From Pontibacter aydingkolensis (lineage in GTDB: Bacteria > Bacteroidota > Bacteroidia > Cytophagales > Hymenobacteraceae), in NCBI RefSeq assembly GCF_019443125.1, contig NZ_JAHYXK010000009.1, positions 1 through 64,000 on the forward strand: a stretch of DNA of 64,000 nt. Direction: 5' to 3'. Made by a program: the position numbers and the translations under genes. Within the stretch, counting starts at the first letter, position 1; the number at the start of each line of letters is the position of its first letter. This document shows, piece after piece, positions 27,824 through 36,885 of this stretch. The notes beneath the pieces are model-generated. The model made no database searches. It was not told the DNA's origin and saw only the letters and a program-made list of their open reading frames with translations.

Positions 27824-29155
27824 TTAATAATCTTTTCTATGTGTCGAGCTGCATTCATTGGACATGCGCTGCCTTTTCGTTTCCTCTAAAACAGCTTTTA
27901 TATAGTTTACGTCTTCCTGGCTAATCATCTCTTTGCCGGATGCTTCTTCGATTGATTGTAGTTCTCTTTCAAGAAGATTGCGGTGCCTGTCCTGTTCATC
28001 GCGCTCGCTTATCTTGCTGATCAGGTTGATGAGGCGTGTTTGAACGGTCACATCCTTTGAGGAGTAGGCGCGGATACTGGCAGAGCAGAGGTAGAAGGTG
28101 TTCTCAAACGGGACCGGGGCGTATATGATACAGGCGGTTCCGTCATCGTGCTGTATTACCTTCTGCCCGCGCAGCTGTTGGAGCCTGCACAGCAGGTCCA
28201 TGAGGTAATCCACTGCCTGCACAGCGGTGCCTGGGTCATTTACTCCCGGACTCAGCGCCTTTACGGCGATCTCTGTCAGGTGCTTGAACCCGTAGAAGAA
28301 GTTCTCTTTCACCATCTCCTGGTGCCGGAGCAGCACATTTTCCTCCAATATATCCTTTATCTTCTCATTCAAGGGGGTGTTTATTTCCAGGAGAGCGTCT
28401 CCTTTCAGTAAGTACTCGCCCTGGGTTATTAAAAGCCTGAGCTTGAGCCCAAGCTTTTTGGAGGCCTTCCTGAATTCACGCTCGGTGATCTTGTCGAAGT
28501 AGCCCGAGTCCCATGCCTCCACCAGGTGGAACTGCCCGTCCTCCTGCCAGTCCTCGTGATAACTCCCGCCTTGGAGCTCCCTGTTTAGTACATCCCTGGT
28601 TTTGCGGTAGGTGCTGTTGAGGATGTTGCCTATCTGAACCTCGTTGGAGATCTTGTAGATGAAATAGATAAAGGAGATGACGCAGCCAAAGCCCAGGAGT
28701 ACATTCACAACAGTAGAGAGGAGGGGGACCCCGGGACCTGCGGCCATCGTCTGTACGTTGCTGAGCACGACAATAGTGAAGCACACTGTGCCGACAATGA
28801 CCCCGAGCACCACCTGGCTACCCCTTTTCCGGAGCAGGTCGGGCAGCAGCCTTGGCGAAAAGCTGGACGTGACCTGGGTCAGCACGATCATCACCATGGC
28901 AAAGGTAAAGGTAAAGAGGCTAATCAGGCCCGTCAGCAGGGATGAGAGCAGGCTTCTGGCCGTGTCGGCGTTGTTGATCATTAAAAACGACACCTTGCTG
29001 ATTATTGACCTTCCTACAGAGGTCTTGTCCAGGTACGTGCAAAGAAGTGCCAGTAACAATAAGCCCAAAGCAATCAGGGTAGGGTAAAAGGCAATGCTGC
29101 TGGTCACCTGCATGTATGCCTTCTTCACAGAGTACTTTAGCTTTGAGAGTTTCAT
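27824..29155 (-). CDS. DUF2254 family membrane protein
   Basis: 443 aa from the Met at 29155; a further 37 codons upstream are open but low-quality. Four hydrophobic helices in the first half (about residues 22-40, 66-95, 110-135, 150-175) include LISLFTFTFAMVMIVLTQVT and SSFSPRLLPDLLRKRGSQVV, both diagnostic of DUF2254. The C-terminal half is soluble and helical with KALSPGVNDPGTAVQ, a conserved family motif. Function unknown. It is 79 bp downstream of the isoaspartyl peptidase on the same strand and may share its transcript. Confidence 0.9.
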   Translation of the reverse strand: MKLSKLKYSVKKAYMQVTSSIAFYPTLIALGLLLLALLCTYLDKTSVGRSIISKVSFLMINNADTARSLLSSLLTGLISLFTFTFAMVMIVLTQVTSSFSPRLLPDLLRKRGSQVVLGVIVGTVCFTIVVLSNVQTMAAGPGVPLLSTVVNVLLGFGCVISFIYFIYKISNEVQIGNILNSTYRKTRDVLNRELQGGSYHEDWQEDGQFHLVEAWDSGYFDKITEREFRKASKKLGLKLRLLITQGEYLLKGDALLEINTPLNEKIKDILEENVLLRHQEMVKENFFYGFKHLTEIAVKALSPGVNDPGTAVQAVDYLMDLLCRLQQLRGQKVIQHDDGTACIIYAPVPFENTFYLCSASIRAYSSKDVTVQTRLINLISKISERDEQDRHRNLLERELQSIEEASGKEMISQEDVNYIKAVLEETKRQRMSNECSSTHRKDY

Positions 29156-29234
29156 AGTAGACAATATAAATGTTGGGGTGCCAAGCGGGACGCTGCTAAA
29201 AGCAAGCGTAGCTTGAGCAGTAGTGCCTTGTGTT

Positions 29235-30188
29235 TCAATTCTGCTTTTTAGGATATATCTCCACACCCTGCTTTTTAGCGCTGGTTTTCCAGCCGCGGTG
29301 CATGCGCTCGCTGTTGAAGACCAGCGCTATGTTTCCCTGCAGGTCTACGCCGATCACACCTACATCTCCTTCACCAGGATCTGTGCGGTCCAGCACCACC
29401 GCTTCGCAGGCTTGCTGCAGGGAAAGACCTTTATACTCCATCAGAGCGGATATATCATAGGCGGTAATGTTTTTTATCAACAGCTCCCCGTCCCCTGTGC
29501 CCGAGATGGCGCACGTGCTGTTTTTAGCGTAGCAACCGGCACCTATAATGCAGCTGTCACCAATTCTGCCCATCTTCTTGTTTTCCGTACCACCCGTTGA
29601 GGTTGCTGCGGCAAGGTTCCCGTCCCGGTCGAGGGCAACGGCCCCTACCGTGCCGTGCATGCGGGCATTCAGTTGGTCCATCCCTATGTGGTCGCTGCTG
29701 GTAAACTCCTCTTCCCGCTTTTTAGAGAAAAGATCGAACTGGTGCTCGGTAATAAAGTAAGAAGAAGGCTCCAGCCGTATATCAATTTTCTTTGCGTACT
29801 CCAGCGCTCCCATGTCGCCCAGGAAGCGGTACTTGGTATTCATCATGACGGCTTTTGCCAGGGAAATAGGGTTTCGGATGTTTCTCACCAACGTGACAGC
29901 GCCTGAAGCCTGATCGTTGCCCCGCATGATGGCCGCGTCCATCTCCACCTCCCCGTTGGCATTAAGGGCAGAGCCTCTGCCGGCATTTAACAGCGGGTTG
30001 TTCTCCAGAGAGACTACTGCTGCCTCCACGGCGTCAACTGCTGAGCCTCCTTTCTCCAACACCATACAGCCTTCATCAACTGCTTGCCGGATACCAGCCT
30101 CGTATGCTTTCTTGTTTGAATGAATATGGTCGGAGTCGGGGTCGGCGCCGCCGTGTACGACAATTGCAAGTGGTTTTTTCTTAGCCAT
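29235..30188 (-). CDS. iaaA: Isoaspartyl peptidase / plant-type L-asparaginase
   Basis: 317 aa, an Ntn-hydrolase made as a proenzyme that cleaves itself before a Thr. Seen: AIVVHGGA at the N-terminus, NNPLLNAGRGSALNANGEVE and MDAAIM, and HGTVGAVALD, where the Thr (about residue 180) becomes the new N-terminus and nucleophile. ISGTGDGELLI near residue 235 is the usual substrate-binding GTG. The enzyme splits beta-aspartyl dipeptides, including those released from cyanophycin, and asparagine. The formylglutamate amidohydrolase-like gene lies 11 bp upstream, indicating an operon. Confidence 0.95.
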   Translation of the reverse strand: MAKKKPLAIVVHGGADPDSDHIHSNKKAYEAGIRQAVDEGCMVLEKGGSAVDAVEAAVVSLENNPLLNAGRGSALNANGEVEMDAAIMRGNDQASGAVTLVRNIRNPISLAKAVMMNTKYRFLGDMGALEYAKKIDIRLEPSSYFITEHQFDLFSKKREEEFTSSDHIGMDQLNARMHGTVGAVALDRDGNLAAATSTGGTENKKMGRIGDSCIIGAGCYAKNSTCAISGTGDGELLIKNITAYDISALMEYKGLSLQQACEAVVLDRTDPGEGDVGVIGVDLQGNIALVFNSERMHRGWKTSAKKQGVEIYPKKQN

Positions 30189-30199
30189 AGCTGCTTTCT

Positions 30200-30949
30200 T
30201 TACTTTTTGTTTTTAGCCTGTTTGGCAGCAACAGGATTTTTATTCATTTCCATTACGCTAATTCTAAATGCACTGGTTACTGCCTTCATTAGGTTTTGCC
30301 ATACCTCAGTCTCGCCGTTCAGGTAGAACCTCTGATTGACTTCCAGCTCGAAGCCAGCGTAATGCTCATCCAGAAATAGTTTCCGGAGATGGGAGGGTAG
30401 GCCATCAGCGGTTCCTGGGTAGGGTGCGTTGTACTGTACTTTCAAGTTCGGGTCCTGCAGTAAAAGTCCTGATTTGTAGAGTATTGCTAGCGCTTTCTCC
30501 GATTTACGTTTCGGATCAAACAGAATCCCTATGTCGGCTTTGCGCACTTCTCCGTCCATAGCAGGGGTGAAGGAATGGATAGCAAAATGTACTACCTGGT
30601 TTCCGACAGCTATTTCCTTTCCAACCGCTTCCTCAACCTGCAGCCTGTGCGGGAAATAGTAGGTGCCCAGTACTTGCTTTTTCTTCTCCGGTAGCAAACC
30701 CTGCGTGTACGCTGAGAACAACTCCTCATTTTCAGGAGAGCGGTTTGCCTCTACCAGCAGCCTGGAGACGCAGGAGTAATACAGCGCAAGACCTAGCTCG
30801 GCGGCCAGGTATTGAGCCAGCTGAAGTGCCCCGAAGTCTATGGCCTTGTGCGTGAAGAGTACTTCTTCACTTGCTCTGAACAGGTGTCTGCACCTGGCCG
30901 GGATCTCGTTGACGGCATGTTCGCACGTAAGTATTAATGTTGTGGGCAT
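30200..30949 (-). CDS. N-formylglutamate amidohydrolase-like (HutG family) protein
   Basis: 249 aa. It has the family N-terminus ILTCEHAVNEIPARCRHLF, the metal/active-site region VHFAIHSFTP, DIGILFDPKR, and the later YPGTADGLPSHLRK. Family members are Zn-dependent and release formate from N-formylglutamate. In operons with isoaspartyl peptidases, cyanophycinase and S66 peptidases, they are predicted to act on amide-modified peptides. This gene is 28 bp downstream of the LD-carboxypeptidase fragment and 11 bp upstream of iaaA, so the set is one operon. Substrate uncertain. Confidence 0.85.
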   Translation of the reverse strand: MPTTLILTCEHAVNEIPARCRHLFRASEEVLFTHKAIDFGALQLAQYLAAELGLALYYSCVSRLLVEANRSPENEELFSAYTQGLLPEKKKQVLGTYYFPHRLQVEEAVGKEIAVGNQVVHFAIHSFTPAMDGEVRKADIGILFDPKRKSEKALAILYKSGLLLQDPNLKVQYNAPYPGTADGLPSHLRKLFLDEHYAGFELEVNQRFYLNGETEVWQNLMKAVTSAFRISVMEMNKNPVAAKQAKNKK

Positions 30950-30977
30950 AGGTCAAAGTCAATGAGAGGTTTGCTGC

Positions 30978-31262
30978 CTAAGCATTAAAACGAACTGTAG
31001 TACCCTTCGCAGTGACATCCATATGCACGGGAGCGCCAAAGACCATCGCCTTGTTTACGCCACCGTGTCCGGCCGGAAAGCCAAAGCAGACCGGGAAATC
31101 ATACTTTTTTACTGCATCCAGAACTATTTCCTCGGGCGTCTTTCCAAAGGGCGGATCATCTTCTTGTATATCGACTAACTGGCCAACCAGAAGACCCCTT
31201 ACATAGTCAAACTTACCGGCACTTTTAAGCGAGGTAAGGTAACTCCCTTGAGAGGGCGGTAT
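30978..31262 (-). pseudogene. LD-carboxypeptidase (S66 family), C-terminal fragment
   Basis: The minus-strand frame between a stop at 31263-31265 and the stop at 30978 reads YLTSLKSAGKFDYVRGLLVG, then QLVDIQEDDPPFGKTPEEIV, then FPVCFGFPAGHGGVNKAMVF. This is the C-terminal domain of S66 peptidases with the catalytic His in AGH. The N-terminal domain with the Ser nucleophile is absent, and the 5' side is unrelated sequence. The remnant is about 94 residues of a normally ~300-residue protein. It sits 28 bp upstream of the hutG-like gene, so it was the first gene of this operon before truncation. Confidence 0.8.
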
Positions 31263-31522
31263 CTATACAGAGGGGTTAGTCTGCTACTTCGGATGAGGTC
31301 TCCTCTAAACAGGGTTCAAAAGGAGAGATGAAGTGGGACATTACCCATTAGAGATCATTTCTATTATTCTAAAGATGTGCTATCGCTTTGAGAGTGCTGT
31401 TTGTTACTTCTTCCATTTTCTCAAGATTCAGTGTTCCAGTTGTGTTGGTGTGCATGTCCTAGGGCTGCTGTCAGCTGCTTTACCGGCAAACATTTCTCAC
31501 CCTACAGCAAGCCTTACACTAT
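31263..31522. other. Spacer around the truncation point of the S66 gene
   Basis: Unrelated sequence, no IS end visible, so the truncation mechanism is not seen. Confidence 0.4.
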
Positions 31523-31570
31523 AAGGGGAGATCAGGTACTTGATATAACTCAGGTACCTGCTCTCCCCTT
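31523..31570 (-). terminator. Hairpin terminator after glgX
   Basis: AAGGGGAGATCAGGTAC pairs with GTACCTGCTCTCCCCTT with one mismatch around a 14-nt loop, 15 bp past the glgX stop. The U-tract is weak. Confidence 0.65.
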
Positions 31571-31585
31571 AATAAAGCGATTCTA

Positions 31586-33709
31586 CTACGGACGGTGCAG
31601 CAGTACCACAGACCGACCCTGCACCTCAATGGTAGCGCCTGCTTTATAGACGACATCTTTCTCTACTGCGCGGCTTTCGCTCGTGTCCAGTATCTTTGTC
31701 CATCCACTACCGTACTTTTCAGGGGGCAGCCTATACTCCAGCGGTCCGTGGTGGGCATTGAAGATCACATAGAAACTGTCGTCTACAATCCGCTCGCCTT
31801 TAGGACCCACAGAGTGCAGTCCGTGTCCGTTCAGGAACACTGCCAGCGACTTTGCATAATCATGATTCCAGTTCTCTTCAGTCATCTCGTTACCGTTGGG
31901 CAAAAACCAGGCAATGTCCTCGGCGCCGGCCCCTTTTATAGGCTGCCCCTGAAACCAGCGGCGGCGGCAGAAGACTGGGTGGTTCCTGCGCAGCTTAATA
32001 AGTTTCTGTGTGAATTCCAGCAAGTCCTTGTCCGCCTCCTGCCAGTTTAGCCATGATATTTCATTGTCCTGGCAGTAGGCGTTGTTGTTACCCTGCTGTG
32101 TGCGGCTTAACTCGTCTCCGGCCACCAGCATCGGCACCCCCTGCGATAAAAACAAAGTTGTCAGGAAATTCCTCTTTTGCCTGTTTCGTAGGGCAATAGT
32201 TGAATCATTATCGGTTGGCCCCTCTTCTCCACAGTTCCAGGAGCGGTTATGGCTTTCACCGTCGTTGTTATCTTCGCCGTTTTCTTCATTGTGCTTCTCG
32301 TTATAGCTAACCAGGTCGTGCAGGGTAAAACCATCATGGGCCGTTACAAAATTTATACTTGCCGTGGGGTTGCGGGATTCATCTCGGTACAGGTCTGAGC
32401 TGCCGGTAAAACGTTCTGCAAACTCTCCCAGCATACTGTGTTCTCCGCGCCAGTAATCACGTACGCAGTCACGATACTTGCCATTCCACTCGGCCCAACC
32501 CGGAGGGAAATTACCTACCTGATAGCCGCCTTCACCTACGTCCCAAGGTTCCGCGATCAGCTTCACCTGCGAGATAACCGGGTCCTGATGGATGATATCG
32601 AAGAAAGAGCCTAGCTGATCTACTTCATGTAACTCACGGGCCAGCGCAGAAGCCAGGTCGAAACGGAAGCCATCTACGTGCATCTCGGTTATCCAATAGC
32701 GAAGGCTGTCCATGATCAGGCGAAGCACGCTTGGCATCATGGCGTTCAGGGTGTTGCCCGTGCCGGTGTAATCCATGTAATAGCGTTTTTCTTCTTCCAC
32801 AAGCCTGTAGTAAGATGCATTGTCTATACCCCGAAACGATATGGTTGGCCCCATGTGGTTACCCTCTGCCGTATGGTTGTAAACTACGTCCAGTATTACT
32901 TCAATACCCGCTTTGTGCAGGGCCTTCACCATGTTCTTAAACTCCGCCACCTGTTCTCCGAGCATGCCGCTGCCTGAGTAGCGCACGTCAGGGGCGAAGT
33001 AGCCGATGCTGTTATAGCCCCAGTAGTTACTCAGACCCTTCTCCACGAGGTGGCGGTCTGATATGAAGTGATGTACCGGCAATAGCTCCACAGCCGTTAC
33101 GCCCAGGTCCTTCAGGTATTTGATTGTTTCAGGGTGAGCCAGCGCAGCATATGTTCCGCGAAGCTCTTGCGGTATGCCCGGATGCATTTTGGTGAAGCCC
33201 TTTACATGGGCCTCATAGATGATAGACCGGTGGTAAGGAGTCTTAGGGGGCTTGTCTCCGCCCCAGTCAAACGATGGGTCAACCACCACTGATTTGGGAA
33301 TGAAGGGGGCACTGTCGGTAGTGCTCATGCTCAGGTCCTCATCAGGGTGCCCCACCTCATACCCAAAAAGGGAGTCATGCCAGTCTATGGTGGCCGAAAT
33401 GGCCTTGGCATAGGGATCCAACAGGAGCTTGTGCGGGTTAAAGCGATGCCCGTTCTCTGGCTCGTAAGGACCATGCACCCGGTAGCCGTAAAGCTGACCC
33501 GGCTTTAAATCGGGCAGGTAAGCGTGCCACACCTGGTGGGTGCGCTCCGCCATCTTTATTTTCAATGATTCGGTTTCGTCTTCTGCGGAACTGAAAAGGC
33601 AGAGTTCCACACCTGTGGCATTGTCTGCGTAAAGGGCAAAGTTCACGCCTTCCCCGTCCCAGGTGGCTCCCAAAGGATATGGGTTGCCGGGATATGTTGT
33701 TTTCTTCAT
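31586..33709 (-). CDS. glgX: Glycogen debranching enzyme GlgX (GH13)
   Basis: 707 aa, an isoamylase-type alpha-1,6-glucosidase that removes branches from glycogen. An N-terminal CBM48-like domain (GATWDGEGVNFALYA to about residue 120) is followed by a GH13 barrel with VILDVVYNHTAEGNHMGPTI, DGFRFDLASALA (nucleophile Asp), LIAEPWDVG (acid/base Glu) and FVTAHDGFTLHD (third Asp), and GDELSRTQQGNNNAYCQDNE, a signature of GlgX/TreX proteins. Length and order are normal. No other glycogen gene is near; the region upstream is gene-free. Confidence 0.95.
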   Translation of the reverse strand: MKKTTYPGNPYPLGATWDGEGVNFALYADNATGVELCLFSSAEDETESLKIKMAERTHQVWHAYLPDLKPGQLYGYRVHGPYEPENGHRFNPHKLLLDPYAKAISATIDWHDSLFGYEVGHPDEDLSMSTTDSAPFIPKSVVVDPSFDWGGDKPPKTPYHRSIIYEAHVKGFTKMHPGIPQELRGTYAALAHPETIKYLKDLGVTAVELLPVHHFISDRHLVEKGLSNYWGYNSIGYFAPDVRYSGSGMLGEQVAEFKNMVKALHKAGIEVILDVVYNHTAEGNHMGPTISFRGIDNASYYRLVEEEKRYYMDYTGTGNTLNAMMPSVLRLIMDSLRYWITEMHVDGFRFDLASALARELHEVDQLGSFFDIIHQDPVISQVKLIAEPWDVGEGGYQVGNFPPGWAEWNGKYRDCVRDYWRGEHSMLGEFAERFTGSSDLYRDESRNPTASINFVTAHDGFTLHDLVSYNEKHNEENGEDNNDGESHNRSWNCGEEGPTDNDSTIALRNRQKRNFLTTLFLSQGVPMLVAGDELSRTQQGNNNAYCQDNEISWLNWQEADKDLLEFTQKLIKLRRNHPVFCRRRWFQGQPIKGAGAEDIAWFLPNGNEMTEENWNHDYAKSLAVFLNGHGLHSVGPKGERIVDDSFYVIFNAHHGPLEYRLPPEKYGSGWTKILDTSESRAVEKDVVYKAGATIEVQGRSVVLLHRP

Positions 33710-34499
33710 GTACTGGCTGTATTCATTCAGTGATAGCTACTCGCTGCAGAGAGAGGTAACATCCGCTCGTATACGTATCTGGCTCAAAATGGTCTACATC
33801 CTAAAGTGGCGGTTTAGGTATTGCCCTAGTACCTTTCATTCGAAAGTTTATTTACACAGAGTTGCAGTGAAACAACGGCACGCTACGAATTGTATTGATA
33901 GATCGTATTGATAGAATAAAGAGGTTTTTTAGCTTTCGCCTATGTTTGCTTTGGAACATTGACAGTTTTGTCTATCTATCCTGCCGACCTACTTTTTGGT
34001 GAAAGGTCATTTTGGGGAGTTATGGTTACCTTTCCAGTAACCTTCATCAGCTTTGGGTATAGATAAACTGAGAGCAAAACTTATATCCTGCTTTCAGGAC
34101 TCAATTCCTAATGTTGCTTATCACATGGTTAGCGGTATACCTTATGCTCGCATAGGACAAGTCTAGAAGAAGTTAATGTTAGGGTAACAACTATGTAAAA
34201 TAGCTGCAATCAAATTAAGAACTACTTAAGCCAACGCGGCACATAAGCTAAGCCCGGAATATGTCCAAACTATAGGCACCTCACTTATTATTGGCATTTC
34301 CTCTGCTATCGATTCGAACGAAGTTTCAATGGTCAAGGCTGGGCAAACATATTGCTTCGCTTAAGGTTAATAATTTGATAAAGCCGTCTCACGGATAAAG
34401 CACTTAAGACGGTATTTGAGATGAGTTTACGAGAAATAAAACCAGCCTTACTCTAACTAGAGGTGTGATAGAGACATCTTACTACCCTGCCTTAATGCA
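33710..34499. other. Gene-free region upstream of glgX
   Basis: Mostly AT-rich spacer. Short direct repeat GTATTGATAGA/C at 33892-33916. No gene recognised on either strand. Confidence 0.4.
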
Positions 34500-34536
34500 A
34501 TGCAGGGGAGAAGGTAAAATGCAGGGGAGAAGGTAA
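34500..34536. repeat. Tandem duplication, 19-bp period
   Basis: ATGCAGGGGAGAAGGTAA occurs twice in tandem just ahead of repeat copy D. Period is 19 bp. Confidence 0.8.
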
Positions 34537-34570
34537 TAAGATGAGTAAGAGAAGAGTAACAACATGAAAA

Positions 34571-34690
34571 ATATTTTCTGTTACTCTGGAAACGAAAAAG
34601 CGGCTTAAACTGTAGTCTAAGCCGCTTTTTGCTATTTACTCTGTAGCCCGAAGGATGGAATTATCGAACCATTTCCACAGGGATTTTGCT
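34571..34690. repeat. Dispersed terminator-linked repeat, copy D
   Basis: ATTTTCTGTTACTCTGG, hairpin at 34595-34630, then CTCTGTAGCCCGAAGG, ATGGAATTATCGAACC and ATTTCCACAGGGATTT. It is the closest relative of copy C. The hairpins differ by one base in the loop. Confidence 0.85.
34595..34630. terminator. Hairpin terminator (copy D)
   Basis: AAAAAGCGGCTTA with exact complement, 10-nt loop, T run after it. Confidence 0.85.
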
Positions 34691-34922
34691 GGGTTGAATA
34701 GGTTGCTGGTCTTGTAGAATCTTCAACTTTCTGATTTGGCATCAAATGATTTTATTTCCAGAAGCTTATCGACACCTAAAGCCAGCTCAGAGTACTTCTC
34801 TGTACGTTTCAACACTATTTTCTAATGTTTCATCACTTTTAGTTGCTGTCATTACAAGAATTGCCCATTCTTATGCCTTTAAACTCCTGTGCTTCAGTAG
34901 ACAGATATTGTAAGACCTATTT

Positions 34923-36509
34923 ATGCAAAATGAACCTATGAAATTAACGACCAAAGTCATCACCGTGGCTTGCCCTGTTAGTGCGGGCAAACCTACTTTG
35001 CAGCGGTACTTAACCAAGTGCTGTAGGCCGAGGCTTTTAATATTTTTTTTGCTAATCACATTTTCTTGTAGGCCAAACAAAGCTTTTTTCAACCAAAGCA
35101 GTAGCGAATTCCTGCAAGAACATCCCCAGTTTTCATCAGAGTTTGAAAACAAGCTAAGGGGCATCTATACAGACAAATCTCTTTTCGGCGATGTCATCTT
35201 TGGTGTTGTTGATGAAAATGGACTGGTTTATTCGTTTGCTCTCAACAGAGAGATAATAGAAGGCAAAGCAACTTCTCTCGATAACAATTCCCCACTTTAC
35301 ATCGCCTCCAGTACAAAGTCATTTACAGGGACATTGCTCAAAATACTTGAAGAAGAAAAGAAGCTTGACTTAAACAAATCCCTTGATGAGTACCTTCCTC
35401 AACTCAACTACAGTGATAGCATAGACACAAACAAGATAACGATCAAAAGCCTCCTGAATCACACCCACGGCACCTTTAGCAATAGCATGACGTGGAAAAC
35501 AGCTTATCTGGGCTATAGCGGTGAAAATGAAGAATTGATCCATGACCTGAATACTGATTTTCTTTACGATCCATCAGGTAAGTTCAGATACTCCAACGTC
35601 GGTCCGATCATAGCTGGAATGGTTGTAGAGAACCTGACAGGGAAAACGTGGAAAGCAGGCATGGAAGAGAACATTTTCGCGCCCCTCAACATGGATAATA
35701 CCACTGCAAGTGTCAGCGATCATAAGCTCGATGAGATTCGCCCGTCCCTTATTGTGTCAAAAGAAAGGGGGGTAGTCGATAAAGGTTTCTACAAAAGTGA
35801 TGTCACGATGCATGCAGCAGGTGGAATGATTTCTACCATAAACGACCTTTCCAGGTGGCTAAGTGCTAACATAAGACAAGACTCAGTATTACTATCTAAA
35901 GATTCCTGGGCGGCGCTTCATGCTTCTACCACACCCCAGGACAAAGTTTACTTTACCTACCGTCGCACGGGCTACAGCTTGGGCTGGGATGTTGCTCAGT
36001 ATCAGCAGGAGGAGATACTGACCCGCTTCGGAAACCTGGCAGGCATCAGTTTCCACATCTCTTTTATGCCAGAGAAAAAAATTGGAGTTATTGCGTTTTC
36101 AAATGACAACAGGGCTTATTTGCTGCCTCACTTGATGGCAAACTACGCCTACAATATGCTTAACGCATTGCCGGCAGACAGCATCTTCCAGAGTGAAAGA
36201 GCAAGATTTGAGGAAGCTTTCAAAAGCGAGAACGAGATAGTGTATCCTGAAGCATCGCAACTGCTAACGCAAAGTACCGGCAATGACAGCATACTTGGAA
36301 CTTACCACAATAGGGGAAACTGGCCCACTATATCTGTAATCAAGGAAGGTAACCATTACAATATGAAATGGGGCATTCTAAGCGGACCTATCTATAAAAA
36401 GGAAAAGGGTGGAAACCAATCCAATTTAGGATTGTTAACAAGAGACTTTGAAATAAGGAATGACACCCTTAAAACAGGATCATTGACTTACATCAAAGCT
36501 AAGCAGTAA
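34923..36509 (+). CDS. Serine hydrolase, class C beta-lactamase-like, lipoprotein
   Basis: 528 aa. A hydrophobic segment ending LLITFSCRPNK (Cys about residue 49) looks like a lipoprotein signal, so the first 30 or so residues may not be part of the protein; no better start codon is obvious. Catalytic motifs of the beta-lactamase/DD-peptidase-like fold: SSTKS (S-x-x-K, about residue 129), YSNVG (Y-x-N, about residue 222) and HAAGGM further on. A ~100-residue C-terminal extension follows the catalytic domain. It is likely an outer- or periplasmic hydrolase of unknown substrate (peptidase or esterase), not necessarily an antibiotic-resistance enzyme. Confidence 0.85.
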   Translation: MQNEPMKLTTKVITVACPVSAGKPTLQRYLTKCCRPRLLIFFLLITFSCRPNKAFFNQSSSEFLQEHPQFSSEFENKLRGIYTDKSLFGDVIFGVVDENGLVYSFALNREIIEGKATSLDNNSPLYIASSTKSFTGTLLKILEEEKKLDLNKSLDEYLPQLNYSDSIDTNKITIKSLLNHTHGTFSNSMTWKTAYLGYSGENEELIHDLNTDFLYDPSGKFRYSNVGPIIAGMVVENLTGKTWKAGMEENIFAPLNMDNTTASVSDHKLDEIRPSLIVSKERGVVDKGFYKSDVTMHAAGGMISTINDLSRWLSANIRQDSVLLSKDSWAALHASTTPQDKVYFTYRRTGYSLGWDVAQYQQEEILTRFGNLAGISFHISFMPEKKIGVIAFSNDNRAYLLPHLMANYAYNMLNALPADSIFQSERARFEEAFKSENEIVYPEASQLLTQSTGNDSILGTYHNRGNWPTISVIKEGNHYNMKWGILSGPIYKKEKGGNQSNLGLLTRDFEIRNDTLKTGSLTYIKAKQ

Positions 36510-36593
36510 AAAGGACCTCATCTGCTCATTAGGGAAAGATTAGTTGCCATATTAGGTTTGCTCTCAAAGCTGTGGCTGCCTAGTACCTGAAAA

Positions 36594-36685
36594 GTTCGAT
36601 AAGCCTACCGAAGGGGATGAATTATCGAACCTTATCCACAGGGATCTAGCTGCTTTAAAAGATTATCTGGGGTAGGAGCTTCAGG
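36594..36685. repeat. Dispersed repeat, copy G, with inverted arms
   Basis: GTTCGATAA (36594-36602) and TTATCGAAC (36622-36630) form a perfect 9-bp inverted repeat with a 19-bp spacer. The family tail (CTTATCCACAGGGATCTAG) and the ATTATCTGGGGTAGGAG end box follow. There is no adjoining terminator hairpin. Confidence 0.75.
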
Positions 36686-36885
36686 CTTTTTACAAACCTG
36701 CTGTACATAAGGTTTATTATAAGTATAAATGACATCTGTCCATAGCCAAACACATATAGAGCTCCTTCGGGAACTAGCAGGCACAGATGGCAGATAACAT
36801 GGCACCTGTATGTGCGCATGGAAACCAGAGAAGCACATCCTAGAGGATGTGCTTCTATCTCTAAAATAAAACCTAGAATAACTGA

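Noticed and set aside
36632..36838. 68-codon minus-strand frame overlapping repeat copy G
   Set aside because: The frame is largely the dispersed repeat itself; frames in other copies differ, so it is not treated as a gene.
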